From NCBI GenBank assembly GCA_029204225.1, contig CM055092.1, positions 74,252,857 to 74,316,856 of the forward strand: DNA of 64,000 bases. The letters are read 5' to 3'. The notes below the pieces were generated by a model that was not told where the DNA came from, did not search any database, and saw nothing but the letters and a program-made list of their open reading frames with translations. Every line of letters begins with the position of its first letter. Position 1 is the stretch's first letter. This document shows, piece by piece, positions 48,783 through 59,446 of this stretch. The DNA is from Diphasiastrum complanatum. Its lineage: Eukaryota > Streptophyta > Lycopodiopsida > Lycopodiales > Lycopodiaceae. A program made the position numbers and the translations under genes.

Positions 48783-48927
48783 GAATGCCTCTCTAATTTC
48801 TTTGTTGTTGTGCAATTATGGTTGCAATTGTGATAGATGATTAGCAACCTTCATTATGAATGCTTCTCTAATTTCTTTGTTGTTGTGCAGTTATGGTTGC
48901 GATTGTGATAGATGATTAGCATTCATT
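48783..48927. repeat. Tandem duplication, 75-bp period
   Basis: GAATGCCTCTCTAATTTCTT...GATAGATGATTAGCA at 48783 is repeated from 48858 with a few C/T and A/G differences. Confidence 0.9.
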
Positions 48928-49483
48928 ATGACATTGGAGTGGTGTCGAGCACAACAAGAGGTATTGATTGAGCGGATACAATCACCTTTTGGTGGAGATA
49001 GGAGATTTTCACTTAAAATGGTGAAGAGAACTGTTTGAGACCTAGAGAGCTCATAATGGAGTGCAAGAAAGCTCTACAGAGAACTTGTTAGAAAGTTAAA
49101 GCCACCTATAGCATCAAACATAAGTAAAAATTATCCTCAAAAATGGAAAAAATAACATCCTATAGTGTTTTTTGAGCTTTTAGAGTTATCAAATTTTGAG
49201 TGAAATGTTTTCACTCATTTCTCAACGAAACGAACCATTGAAAGATTTAACGACAGTTGCAAAGACTATTCACTCATGAAATCTCAAGGCATAGTGGTCG
49301 CCAAACTGACCAAATGACATAGCGGTGGGCCCCACGTTGGTGACATGGACCCTTAGGCGTTAGTGACGTAGAAAGGTTGTAGTAAGGGTCTTTTCACTTG
49401 GACTAGTCCCGGTGGTACTCCCAAGTCAACTTGGAAGCATCCTCCCCTCGTTTGAGAAGCTGATTAGCTTTCCATCTTTCAAT
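48928..49483. other. Non-coding stretch
   Basis: No conserved coding motif or repeat ends recognised on either strand. Confidence 0.5.
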
Positions 49484-49775
49484 CTACACTTGGAAGTTCA
49501 ATGTCACTTTGTTTGCATCCAGTACTCCCTCTGTTGTTTCCACCTTGAGGCTTGACAACACATTCTTGGTCGGCAAATTGAATTTTTCCACTACACTCCT
49601 CGAGATGTAGTTGTGTGAATATTTGAAGTCGATCATGAAATCCGACTTCCTCTCCGTAATCTGTCCTAACAAAAATAATAATTTTGAACCAATTTTGGGG
49701 GTTGCCCCATGGAAGCTCCTTTCCATATTTGTGTGTTGTCCACCCACAAACACAATCTCTTCTCTTGACTCCCAA
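49484..49775 (-). pseudogene. Gypsy retropepsin-like fragment
   Basis: Minus frame: NMERSFHGATPKIGSKLLF, then the active-site region FMIDFKYSHNYISRSVVEKF followed by NLPTKNV. Gypsy proteases have IDSGCTHNFIS here; the DSG is DFK, so the active site is destroyed. No other part of this element is adjacent. Confidence 0.65.
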
Positions 49776-49817
49776 CTAGATCAAATCACCTAAATTATAT
49801 CAAGCAATCACGGGTTA

Positions 49818-50175
49818 TGTTAGCATCTGTGCTAACACAGAAAAAAATATAAAAAAAAAGAGAAAAATAAAACTTCGTGGCATGTGTTTTGTAAGACCAC
49901 GTGCGAGTGTTTGTTAATAAACTTCTGCCATGACATGTGTTTGTAAGCCCATGAGTAGAAGCTTAAAAATAATAAAATAGCTTAAACTTATATTAGAACT
50001 TAGACTTAGGAAACTTAAGATTAGAAATATTTTATCTTAAGTTTTCCTAAGTTATCTATTTTTGCATTCCATCTGAAGCTTAGTAGGAACTTAAGAAGCG
50101 GACGATCCTCTCTATACTACACCACATCGTGAGTAGATCTAGCCAAACATTGACAAACGAAATTTACTTCCAACA
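49818..50175 (+). repeat. Possible 5' LTR of the plus-strand Gypsy element
   Basis: Starts TGTTAGCATCTGTGCTAACA and ends TACTTCCAACA directly before a primer-like site. No second copy is present downstream, so the boundary is a hypothesis. Confidence 0.4.
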
Positions 50176-50176
50176 T

Positions 50177-50189
50177 TGGTGTCGTTGCC
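50177..50189 (+). promoter_or_regulatory. Possible primer-binding site
   Basis: TGGTGTCGTTGCC resembles the TGGCGCCGTTGCC site used by Athila/Tat-type plant Gypsy elements. Confidence 0.45.
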
Positions 50190-50190
50190 A

Positions 50191-51059
50191 CTTTTTAAGT
50201 ATTTTTTTTACCTAGTTTCTTTTCCTTTTGTTTTCTCGCTTTTGTGTTGTGTGTTTGCTTGTTTGCATGTCTTCTATCTTCCCACACCAACACGAGTCTT
50301 CTCTCCACGTCCTACACGAGCTAGGAAGCAACTTATCAAGCTGGGGGAAAGCAACAAAAGAGTCAACTTGGGCATTTTCTTTGAAAAGAAGTGACCCAAG
50401 TGACCTTTTCTCGAACCAAGTAGGTATATCAAAATTCGCCAGTCTGTCTGCAGCCTTATCAGACCCCTGATCTTTCATTTTATCAATTCTAACCACGGTC
50501 AGATTATGAGAAAACAACCTGATATACTGTCAAAATCTCTTATTTCTCACCCAAATCTTTGTTCTAGAATTTGTCAGCTTCATTGAGGCTAGATCTCATC
50601 AAGATCAGTCCTCCAGCAGCTCCGCAAATTTTATCTCAAAGATTTTGCCTGTTTTCTGTCAGAAAGTCACATTTTTTTCCATATTCTCTATCTGCCAGTA
50701 AAACCTCTCTGTTAGAAATCGCCATCCAGCCTAAGAAATCGTTCTTAGTGAGTACGAATTCCATGTCCTATCCACAAATTCTTACAGTACAAATTTTTTC
50801 CAAAAATATAAAAAAATCAATATTCTGACAGCTAGAACTCCTTGTCAGAATTCGCGAGTGTTACAGTTCAATTTATTTGCCTCTCCACAATTTCTCAGCC
50901 TGTCCGCGGATTCTATTATGGCCAAAAAGACCAGTTTTTGTCCTACACTCTCCATTCTGCAAGCAAACTGTCTTTTTTTTTTTGCCAAGTACAGTACTGA
51001 CCTGTCTCCTCCACACTCTGCATCATGTCTCATGACTCTGCTGAATCTTCTAATCCGGC
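50191..51059. other. Leader of the plus-strand Gypsy element, non-coding
   Basis: Between the primer-like site and gag. No ORF with motifs; pyrimidine-rich. Confidence 0.45.
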
Positions 51060-52700
51060 TCCTCCACAACTAGAAGCAGAATTCCACGTATCGATGCACC
51101 AAAGTACGATGGAGAATCTGACCCAGTCCGATTTCTCCAAGACTTTGATAATGCATGCCGTTTTTATGGAGATACCTCTGAAACTGAAAAATTTCATCTA
51201 TTTCTCATGGTACTCTATGGAATCGCCAAGGAGTGGTATTTGAATCTCGAAGCTCCCGACCTTGTTTCTTGGACCACCCTCAAGGACGCTCTCGTCAAGT
51301 GCTTCAAACCATCTAAACTGACTCAGAGCCCATTCATTCAAATTACCCATATCAAGATGCATCGCAAAGAATCTGTTCAAAACTACATTAAGCATTTTAA
51401 ACGTCTCAAAGTAGAATGTGTTGATGACAATATCACCAAACGTATGGCCATAAAATTGTTCTTGGTTGGATTGCCTAAAAACATCCGATGTGAACTCAAA
51501 CCAGTTGACCTTTATGATCAACTTAAAGATGTGATGATTGATGCTATCCGTGAGGAAGACAAAGGTCCCAACGATGACTTTGACCATCGTGAAAAAAAAT
51601 CTAAGAATCTGGACCGTTTAATCACCCCAAGTTTGACAATATTGCCCAATTATCTAAACTTCTACATCAAATGGAAACCTGGCAAAAAGCTCAACAATCT
51701 CATATGAATAAACTCACTGCCAATTTTCAAATTGCCATGAAACAAATTGCTGAGAAATCCTTTCCAGCAAGAGAATATGTCTGGTGTCCAATTTGCTCAT
51801 AGCATCACACTACTAATGAATGCCCTCAACTGCGAAATCATTTTCCAGCGGCCACCAGACCCACCATCTATCGAGCATACCGCCCTTACCCTCCACAATA
51901 CCTTGTGCCATGACCAACTGAACCAAATCAATACCCATCATCACGTCAATAGTTTGTCATTAATCAACCTGCCCCACAACACGATGTCCATTATCTTGAT
52001 CCGAATACCATCGATCTGGCAACCTACTATGTGGAAGACAATACTCAACTGCAATACTCTACTGAAATAGTTGTTTATTATACCTATGATTCTAATGCTC
52101 AAACAGTGGATCCCAATGCTCAAGCTTACAATCCAAACCAAGTTGTCTTTGCCGCACATCAACTGCTCGCAATACGAGGATGTTTTATCTGTGTAGGTAA
52201 GCATCCTAGTATTTGCTTCCCAGATAAACTCCGTTTTTTTTACCCATTGAAACTCATCCTGCTTGGGTCTTGACTCGGGCACAAACCCAACGTCAAGCCC
52301 CTATACTTGCACCCAGCAAAACTCAGCAGCAACATGTTCCTCCAAGTGAAGATTCAACTCCGATAGTCTACCCTCACCCATCTAAAGAAATTCGGCTACA
52401 TCATCAGTATCGTCAACAAATCTGCAATGCCAACCAACAATCTTCCACTTCCCATAAAGTACCTCACAAGCCCTTTGAAAGCAAAATCCTTGAAGGTACA
52501 GAACTCTGGGAAGATTTACTACAAGCTAATGTCACTCTTCCCTTCCATGTTCTTTGAAAGCATGCTGGCAAAAAGAAACACCAGATCCAATCCAATAACA
52601 CCACCAGTCTCGACGAGTTGCCTGAAATGCCCTTACATCTAACCAATCCAATCAGCGAACGAGGCAACATCAAAATCCCAGCTACCCATCACCAATCACG
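51060..52700 (+). pseudogene. Gypsy Gag with zinc-finger-like segments, frameshifted
   Basis: Frame 51207-51707 carries the gag core: LYGIAKEWYLNLEAPDLVSW, LVKCFKPSKL, IKMHRKESVQNYIKHFKRL and KLFLVGLPKNIRCELK. Preceding bases in another frame encode YDGESDPVRFLQDFD. A Cys/His segment (VWCPICSHSI..NECPQLRNHF) near 51777-51845 and a second one (CFICVGKHPSICFPDKLRFF) near 52184 look like zinc-finger parts. At least four frame changes. Confidence 0.75.
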
Positions 52701-54197
52701 TGAAGTTTAGCGGTACTCAATGGTGGCTCCGGTGTCAATATCATTTCCACATCCCTCATGATAGAATGGAATCTGAGAGACAAGCTAGCCGAACCCACTT
52801 GTCAGCTTCAGATGGCTGATCAAAGTGTGGTCCGACCTACTGGTTTCCTTCCATAAGTGTTGATCAAACTAGGAGGTCTCAAGTTTTCTATCGATCTCAT
52901 AGTACTTGATATTCCCAATAATGCCTATTCATATGAATTACTACTTGGTCGTCCGTGGCTCACCAATGCACGAGTCGTTCATGATTGGAGCAAAGGCTGA
53001 GTCACTTTTGGAAATCGTGATAGTTCTGTCACCATTGATTCAACCAGCAAACTCAAACCTGCATGCATCCATGACGAAGGGTCCTCGACCACCAACTCAG
53101 TGTTTGAACCATACCAATCTAGCCACGAAAAAGGTCATTATGTTAAATCTACTAATATCATAAATTGGAGTCATAGTCTAGCTACCATTGATTGTGTGGA
53201 TGTCGACTATTGTGCTCAACATCAAGATAATTGTACATCTCCACTCCCGATCGATCACGATTAATTACCTGATCTTGATACATGTATCATCAATATCAAT
53301 TTTATTGATATCCTTCCACACAATGATGAATCACTAAAAGTTGCATGGCTACCTACTGATAAATCAAAAGATTTATTCGTCGATGACGAGAATGTCTTAC
53401 GAATTCAAAATTGCCTAGAAGATTTGGACATTTCTGATATTTAGATCCTCAATTACATGGAGGCACTTCCACTTAGGGCCTATCCGCAACATGCTTCCAA
53501 GGTGGAACCGGTTGCCAAGGTTATAGTTGAAAAGCTTGAGACAAAATTCTACCGTGCCAAATGCCCACACTATCCATGGGATCTCTACGAGGAGGAGACC
53601 ATCTTTCAAATTGATGATGAGATCCTCCATGACGTACCGCCCATCCCTCATCCACACACCACCCCACAACCAAAGCCTCAACCACGTGGCCATGCTATGA
53701 AAGAGACGATGAAAAAATCGCTTCAAATTCAACCGCCTGGTGACCTCACAATTGTTAGAGAAGTTCCTAAGATTGTCTCTATTCCTACACCAACCCTCGA
53801 ACGTCCCCAATCACCATCCCGGCAGGTGAAAGGCAAGGCCCTCCTCGAATCTCCAACCCATGATGTTTCTGCATACTTTAAGGACTATACGATCGAGGAT
53901 GTCACAATCCAACTACCCCAAGCTCAACATGAGCCAAATGGTAATTCGCCCTACGAAGGCCCTGCAAAAACTATCACTCTTTCTCTGAGTGAACCAAATG
54001 AAACCAACGAATATATTGTCCATGTCGGAGCTCATCTCAATCACGAACAACGTAGATGGCTTGAAAAGCTCCTGCAAAAATATCGACATGTCTTTGCGTG
54101 GACCTATAAAGACATGAAAGGCGTCTCACCCCAGGTAGTTGTGCAACGCATCCCGTTGAAACCGAGGGCGAGGCCAACTGCTAAGATTCATCTATAG
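52700..54197 (+). pseudogene. Gypsy protease, spacer and truncated start of reverse transcriptase
   Basis: Frame pieces read LNGGSGVNIISTSLM (DGGSGVNI in intact relatives), LGGLKFSIDLIVLDIPN, YELLLGRPWLTNA. Then a long acidic spacer leads into 53457-54197 (246 codons, open): a Pro/His/Gln-rich region, then EQRRWLEKLLQKYRHVFAWT and YKDMKGVSPQVVVQRIPLKP. The last segment is the N-terminal lead into Gypsy reverse transcriptase. The element stops at 54197 with no polymerase motifs, so its 3' two thirds are missing. The protease catalytic Asp is Asn here. Confidence 0.75.
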
Positions 54198-54699
54198 ACA
54201 TTGATTCATAAGCAGTTATATTCTGGCCAATGAAAGAATCTCGAAGCACATCAGTATTAACATCAAGAAAATCATTATCCTTATTAGGTGTGTCGATAAG
54301 AAAGTGACTAATATCTTTAAAGACTGATTGAACTAAGGATGATGTTGTCTGAGGATCAGAAGGAGCAACTTCCTCATCATCCGGGATCTGAACTAACAGA
54401 AAAAGTATGAAACTTGTCTGGTATTCAACAAAACGGCATTTTCTTTTATAGTAAGGACACATCAAAGTGCTTTTAAATATATCAAACAATCTAGTAAACA
54501 TTCTATCTAGTCTTTGCTTGAACTGTTGGAAGAAATGGACAAGATCAGTATAATGCATGAAGGAGAGTGAACCTAAGGAGATAACAAGTATACTAAGTAT
54601 ATCCCTAAATCTAATACAATAGTCATAAATTATTTGGGGCATTTCAATGCCTTCAGGAGGCTGTTGAGAACTATCAGAGCCTTTTCTTTCAAGATTCAT
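54181..54699 (-). CDS. 172-codon open frame, function unknown
   Basis: ATG-initiated frame starting [17 protein letters not shown], with Tyr/Phe/Arg-rich helical segments and an acidic Asp/Ser-rich C-terminal half ([25 protein letters not shown]). No family recognised. Its first part overlaps, on the other strand, the histone-H3-like segment at 54615-54770, so at most one of the two is under protein constraint there. Its 3' end meets the truncated Gypsy reverse transcriptase exactly. Confidence 0.3.
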   Translation of the reverse strand: MNLERKGSDSSQQPPEGIEMPQIIYDYCIRFRDILSILVISLGSLSFMHYTDLVHFFQQFKQRLDRMFTRLFDIFKSTLMCPYYKRKCRFVEYQTSFILFLLVQIPDDEEVAPSDPQTTSSLVQSVFKDISHFLIDTPNKDNDFLDVNTDVLRDSFIGQNITAYESMSIDES

Positions 54700-54935
54700 T
54701 TTTGTTCGCTATTCATGCCAAGAGAGTCACTATTATCCCTAAAGATTTTCAACTACTGTATAGGATGCGAGATAGATATCCAAATTACACATGGCTTAGC
54801 CGTCTGCTCCCAAACCTGATCCAATATATAGGATTGAGCAGCCTAGGAAGCAGCCAACCTCCAAGAGAGCCCCGAAGAAAGTTAAGAGGGCCATTTTTGA
54901 AAATTCTCCTCAATCTAACCCTTTTGATAGTGTAG
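54615..54935 (+). pseudogene. Histone H3-like C-terminal fragment
   Basis: The plus frame from 54615 encodes [20 protein letters not shown], then [20 protein letters not shown], then [11 protein letters not shown]. This follows the alpha2-loop-alpha3 part of histone H3: [21 protein letters not shown]. The [13 protein letters not shown] block differs from canonical H3 at one residue, but the flanks are divergent (LLYRMRDRY in place of LARRIRGER), more like an H3 variant than a core H3. The H3 tail and first helix are not found upstream, where the Gypsy fragment ends at 54197. It may be a captured H3 fragment or part of the Ulp1-like gene that follows. Confidence 0.6.
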
Positions 54936-55335
54936 ATACTACTGCACTAGATACGGTTGTAAACATAGCTACAACCATTTTGGATAATCATGTTATTCCT
55001 GTAGATACTGCTCATCCACCTCCTCCTTCTCGTTCAAATTTTTATACATATATAGATTCGAATGAGTATCTTAAATTTGAAACTAACATATCGGATGTTG
55101 TAGATAGAATTGGAGTTCCATTTTGTTTTAGATTAGAGGAACTTGACTATTGACTGTTTGGATCTCAAAAATAGACGGGCTTCTATCAGTGATCCTGCGA
55201 TAGAGTCTGGGGTCACACTCTTGCAATTTGACATTGTAAGGGATTTTTACTCAGTAATTTTTTGCCTCAGGCCATCAAGGAGAAGAACAACAATTTGTCA
55301 CAATGTCTTACTAGTGGATTCACACCAGCAACAAT
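54800..55335 (+). pseudogene. Lys/Pro-rich linker and start of a Ulp1-like peptidase domain
   Basis: An open frame without ATG (54800-55153) reads [20 protein letters not shown] then [10 protein letters not shown], a nuclear-localisation-like basic stretch, then an acidic segment and YTYIDSNEYLKFETNISDVV. After a frame change near 55140, 55143-55260 reads TIDCLDLKNRRASI, SGVTLLQFDIVRDFYSVIF. That is like the D...L..G..L.D.I..FY segment opening Ulp1/SENP cysteine-protease domains. A third frame continues LPQAIKEKNNNLSQCLTSGF up to the LTR at 55342. Ulp1 enzymes remove SUMO from proteins. The domain appears to resume at 59447 beyond the retrotransposon. Confidence 0.45.
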
Positions 55336-55341
55336 ATACCT

Positions 55342-56413
55342 CCTTTTCACAAGTAGAGGTGAGGAAGTCCTCCAAATCCAAGGTAGAGCCTCCAAATGTC
55401 CTCCAAGCAACCTGCAAGCTTCAAGATGCTCCCCAACTCCAAGCTAGGATGCCTCCACCTGCAAGTAAGGATCTTCAAGCCTCCAAGGATCTCTCCTCCA
55501 CCTGTGTCCCTACTCTTTAAACACAAAAATAGATAACAAGCTGGCCTCAGGCATTCACCACCCAACCATAGCTAGATCCAAGCTCCAAGCAAGACCTATC
55601 TAGCACCCCCTTGCTAACCATAAACAAATCACAATCATACCACAACACTCCATAGCATTCTCAAGATCCAAACCCTACTTATGTCCCAAGATCCAAACCT
55701 CAAGCATACTACCACAAGAAAGCACTCTACACACTAGTAACAACACTAGAGCATAAGCAAAGCAAACAAGAGAGATCTCCCCCTCCCAATGGGCGCCCTA
55801 CTACCCTCATATAGATGGCCCATGGACCCCTTCAAAGCACTACGGAGTTCCATGCTCATCCAATGAGAGAGAGAGAAGCCTAGGGGAGTTAAAGAATCTC
55901 CAAGAGCCTCCATAGGCTTATGGAAGGTCAAGAGACTCCTTCCATAACCTATGACTCTTTGAATGCCTTTCTTGTGGGAGTTGGAAACTCAATGGACACT
56001 TTAGAAGGGCGCCCTCCTACTAGGTCCCATTGCCCAAGTTGTGCATGTATACTTTGGTCCTAGACCAATAAAGTGATATGGCTCAAGGTTGAGGCCCAAG
56101 GTTTTAGAAAAATAGTCATCCAATGACTTTCTAACACCTCTCTAGGTTTCATACCTCCATCCAAGGCATAGACACCTACCTGCTCTTAACCAAGGACACT
56201 AGTATCTTAATCTAAGGCACCTATCCTTAATACTAAGGGTACCCAATATCCAAGGGTCATGTGACTCCATACCTCCAACTAAGGTATAGTCACTTGTCTG
56301 CCCTTATCCAAGGGCACATACCCTTAATCCTAAGGATACCTTGCTATTTAGCCCCCAACACTAAATGGACTATTAGGGGTCTGAAGTACTGCTAGTTACA
56401 TAGGTATGTAACA
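55342..56413 (-). repeat. 3' LTR of the minus-strand Gypsy element
   Basis: About 1072 bp, nearly identical to 58328-59409. It contains paired TCCAAGG and CCTTAATCCTAAGG words, and an AGAGAGAGAGAAGCCTAGG block. The polypurine tract lies immediately at 56414-56431 on the minus strand. Confidence 0.9.
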
Positions 56414-56689
56414 TTCCTTCCCCCTAAACTTAAGTTTTTCCTTGTAGAAAAAATTTGAAAAATTCTTATGGAGATCAGCCTCCTTTTCCTAGGTATCCTC
56501 CTCTTCTGATTTGCCCATCCACCTGATTAAAAATTTCCGAAGCACTCTACTCCATAGAGTCCTCAACTGACTATTAACAATTGCCTCGAGTTCAGGTGGT
56601 CCACTCACGAACTCATCACGAAGAAGTTCCACTAGATCTTCCACAGGGACCATGGTCTCCCCAAACCCCAACGAGGGTTTCAACGTACT

Positions 56690-57127
56690 AACGTGGAAAA
56701 CATGATGAATTCCATGTTAGCTGGAAGGTCTAGTTTGCATGCGACCTTGTTTATCACTTGGATAACCTTAAAAGGACCGCAATACCTAGGCGCCAACTTT
56801 GCACACTTACCAGTATTCCAGCCCCTAGAGTGATTAGGGACCCTCAAAAACACTCAGTCGTTGGAAAGTTGTCGGTGCATTGGTCAAACCAAAAGGCAAC
56901 ACCAAAAATTCGTAGTGACCAAAGCGAGTTCAAAACCCGGTTTTTGGTATATCTTCTGCCTTAATGCGTATCTGATGGAATCCTGACCTTATATATATCT
57001 TGGTAAAGTACCCAGCACCACCAAGATAATCCATTAGGTCATCCATCCGCGGCAGTGGATATCTATTCTTAACGGTTACCTTGTTCAATTTCTTTACTTT
57101 TAATGCACTTAAGGTCATTAGGTCCAA
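56690..57127 (-). pseudogene. Gypsy reverse transcriptase fragment joined to integrase tail
   Basis: Minus frame 56930-57127 has [40 protein letters not shown] and [16 protein letters not shown], the N-terminal boxes of Gypsy polymerase (YPLP.ID.L...L.GA..F.KID...G.HQIR). It then jumps to [20 protein letters not shown] and [20 protein letters not shown], the integrase C-terminal tail, losing the catalytic YIDD box, RNase H and integrase core. This is an internal deletion, not a point-mutation decay. Confidence 0.8.
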
Positions 57128-57198
57128 AGACTAAAGAAGTAAGGACAAAATACATCCATCTCATTACTTTGAGATAGATTACTTGAGGTAGAAGCTGG

Positions 57199-57720
57199 TT
57201 ATTTGACGCAATCTCGTGCAAGGTGACCCTCGCCATTGCACTTAAAGCACAGGTTCTTTTTACGAGCTTCAACTTCATCAATGCCACCTTGATGATTTTT
57301 AGAGTTTTTCTTGGTTTTCTTAAGATTGTTGAAATTGGGATGTGTTTCACTAACAGCTTCCCTATCCCCCCTCTTAAATTGAAAACCTTTTTTCTGCTCA
57401 TTAAGCTGTTGACCCCTAGGTGGCTCAGGTGTGTCATCAAAGTATTTTGCAGCCCTAATAGCATCTTCTAGGGTTTTTGGATGGTTCCTACGAACATCCA
57501 CTTGATAATCTTTTGGTAACCCATCAATAAACATTAACATTTGTACCTTAGGCGGAATGTCACTATAAAGTGGATTCAGGTACTCATGAAAATCTTGAAT
57601 AAATTGTTCCAAACCTTTATTCATTGATAAATGACTCAACTTTTGAAAGTGTTCATAGTCCTCTAAAAGTGGTAGAAAATAATCCCTAAAAAGCTTGCAA
57701 AAATCATCCCATGTACAAGG
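57199..57720 (-). pseudogene. Gypsy Gag C-terminus with zinc knuckle
   Basis: Minus frame 57199-57639: FHEYLNPLYSDIPPKVQMLM, FIDGLPKDYQVDVRRNHPKT, then a basic linker and CFKCNGEGHLARDC (CX2CX4HX4C). The N-terminal capsid part lies in other frames up to about 57950. The protease that should follow is absent. Confidence 0.8.
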
Positions 57721-58311
57721 TTGATTGCCCTTTGCAACTAAGTCATCCCACCAACTAAGGCTCTTCCTTCAAGGAACATGGTGACAGTGGATAACTTTTC
57801 AAATTCAGGGAATTGGTTCATGGCAAAGTATTTGTTCCAAACATTTAGCCAAGAGCTTACCACTTGCAAGTTCCTATCCTTCTTCTCCCCCTTAAATACT
57901 TTTACGGGAGGTGGAACTACATGCTTCTTCTGATTGGCTAACCTAGACTCTAAGTCTTGGTCTCTTTGATTAGTTTCAAGAAGCTACTTATTAGTGGCTT
58001 GAATTTGTTGGTATAAAAGTTCAAGAGCTTGTGCCACATTGGATGGGTTTGATAGATCAAATGTTGGGTTTTCATTGGTTTAATCCATTGGGGTTGCTTG
58101 TGTGTTTTCCTATTATGCAAATACAACAACAAGTGCTCAAATTAGAATGATAGAAATGCTTTTATTATTACATCCAATGCAAATAAAAAGTATTTACTTC
58201 TATTCATTCAATCTTACTGTTTGTAAGCTCAATCCAAGCCTACTATTTGCAAGCTTAATTCGAGCTTAAGAGGAAAAACTTCAAGAAGGTTAGAAAGGTT
58301 ACCATCCTTTG

Positions 58312-58324
58312 TCTAGCTCTGATA
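58312..58324 (-). promoter_or_regulatory. Primer-binding site, tRNA-Met-like, diverged
   Basis: On the minus strand CGTATCAGAGCTA follows the 5' LTR; the canonical form is TGGTATCAGAGCC. Confidence 0.55.
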
Positions 58325-58327
58325 CGA

Positions 58328-59409
58328 CTTTTACAAGTAGAGGTGAGGAAGTCCTCCAAATCCAAAGTAGAGCTTCCAAATGTCCTCCAAGCAACCTGCA
58401 AGATCCAAGATGCTCCCCAGCTCCAAGCTAGGATGCCTCCACCTGCAAGTAAGGATCTGCAAGCCTCCAAGGATCTCCCCTCCACCTGTGTCCCTAGTCT
58501 TTAAACACAAAGATAGATAACAAGCTGGCCTCAGGTATTCACCACCCAACCATAGCTAGATCCAAGTTTCAAGCAAGACCTATCTAGCACCCCCTTGCTA
58601 ACCATAAATAAATCACAAGCATACCACAACACCCCATAGAATTCTCAAGATCCAAACCCTACTTATGTCCCATACCATAAGCAAGATCCAAACCTCAAGC
58701 ATACTACCACAAGAAAGCACTCTACACACTAGTAGCAACACAAGAGCATAAGTAAAGCAAACAAGAGAGATCTCCCCCTCCCAATGGGTGCCCTACTACC
58801 CTCATATAGATGGCCCATGGACCCCTCCAATGCACTATGGAGTTCTGTGCTCATCCAATGAGAGAGAGAGAAGCCTAGGGGAGTTAAAGAATCTCCAAGA
58901 GCCTCCATAGGCTTATAGAAGGTCAAGAGACTCCTTCCATAACCTATGACTCTTTGAATGGCTTTCTTGTGGGAGTTGGGAACTCAATGGACACTTTAGA
59001 AGGGCACCCTCCTACTAGGTCCCATTGCCGAAGTTGTGCATGTATACTTTGGTCCTAGACCAATAAAGTCACTATGGTTCAAGGTTGAGGCCCAAGGTTT
59101 TAGAAAAATAGTCATCCAATGACTTCCTAAGACCTCTCTAGGTTCCATACCTCCATCCAAGGCATAAACACCTGCCTGCCCTTACCCAAGGACACTAGTA
59201 TCTTAATCTAAGACACCTACCCTTAATACTAAGGGTATCCCTTATCCAAGGGTCATGTGACTCCATACCTCCAACTAAGGTATAGTCACTTGTCTGCCCT
59301 TATCCAAGGGCACATACCCTTAATCCTAAGGGTACCTTGCCATCTAGCCCCCAACACTAAATGGACTATTAGGGGTCTGAAGTACTGCTAGTTACATAGG
59401 TATGTAACA
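58328..59409 (-). repeat. 5' LTR of the minus-strand Gypsy element
   Basis: About 1082 bp. Compared with the other LTR it has one extra block (CCCATACCATAAGCAAGATCC in place of CCCAAGATCC, near 58667) and scattered single-base differences. Confidence 0.9.
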
Positions 59410-59446
59410 CTACTCATGCCTTATCATACCAAGTAAGATAAGTTAA

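Larger units (their letters stand above)
55342..59409 (-). mobile_element. Ty3/Gypsy element, internally deleted, in the Ulp1-like gene
   Basis: Two direct repeats of about 1.07 kb (55342-56413 and 58328-59409) on the minus strand begin TGTTACATACCTATGTAACT. The interior has a primer-like site next to the 58328 LTR (CGTATCAGAGC on the minus strand) and a purine tract (AAGTTTAGGGGGAAGGAA) next to the 56413 LTR. Between them lie gag with a zinc knuckle, a reverse transcriptase fragment and an integrase tail, all on the minus strand. LTR differences are few. No 5-bp target duplication was found. It separates the two halves of the Ulp1-like coding region. Confidence 0.85.

Noticed and set aside
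55342-59409. Separate tandem duplication rather than LTRs
   Set aside because: The two 1.07-kb repeats are bordered by a primer-like site and a polypurine tract and enclose Gag and polymerase fragments in the right order, so they are LTRs.
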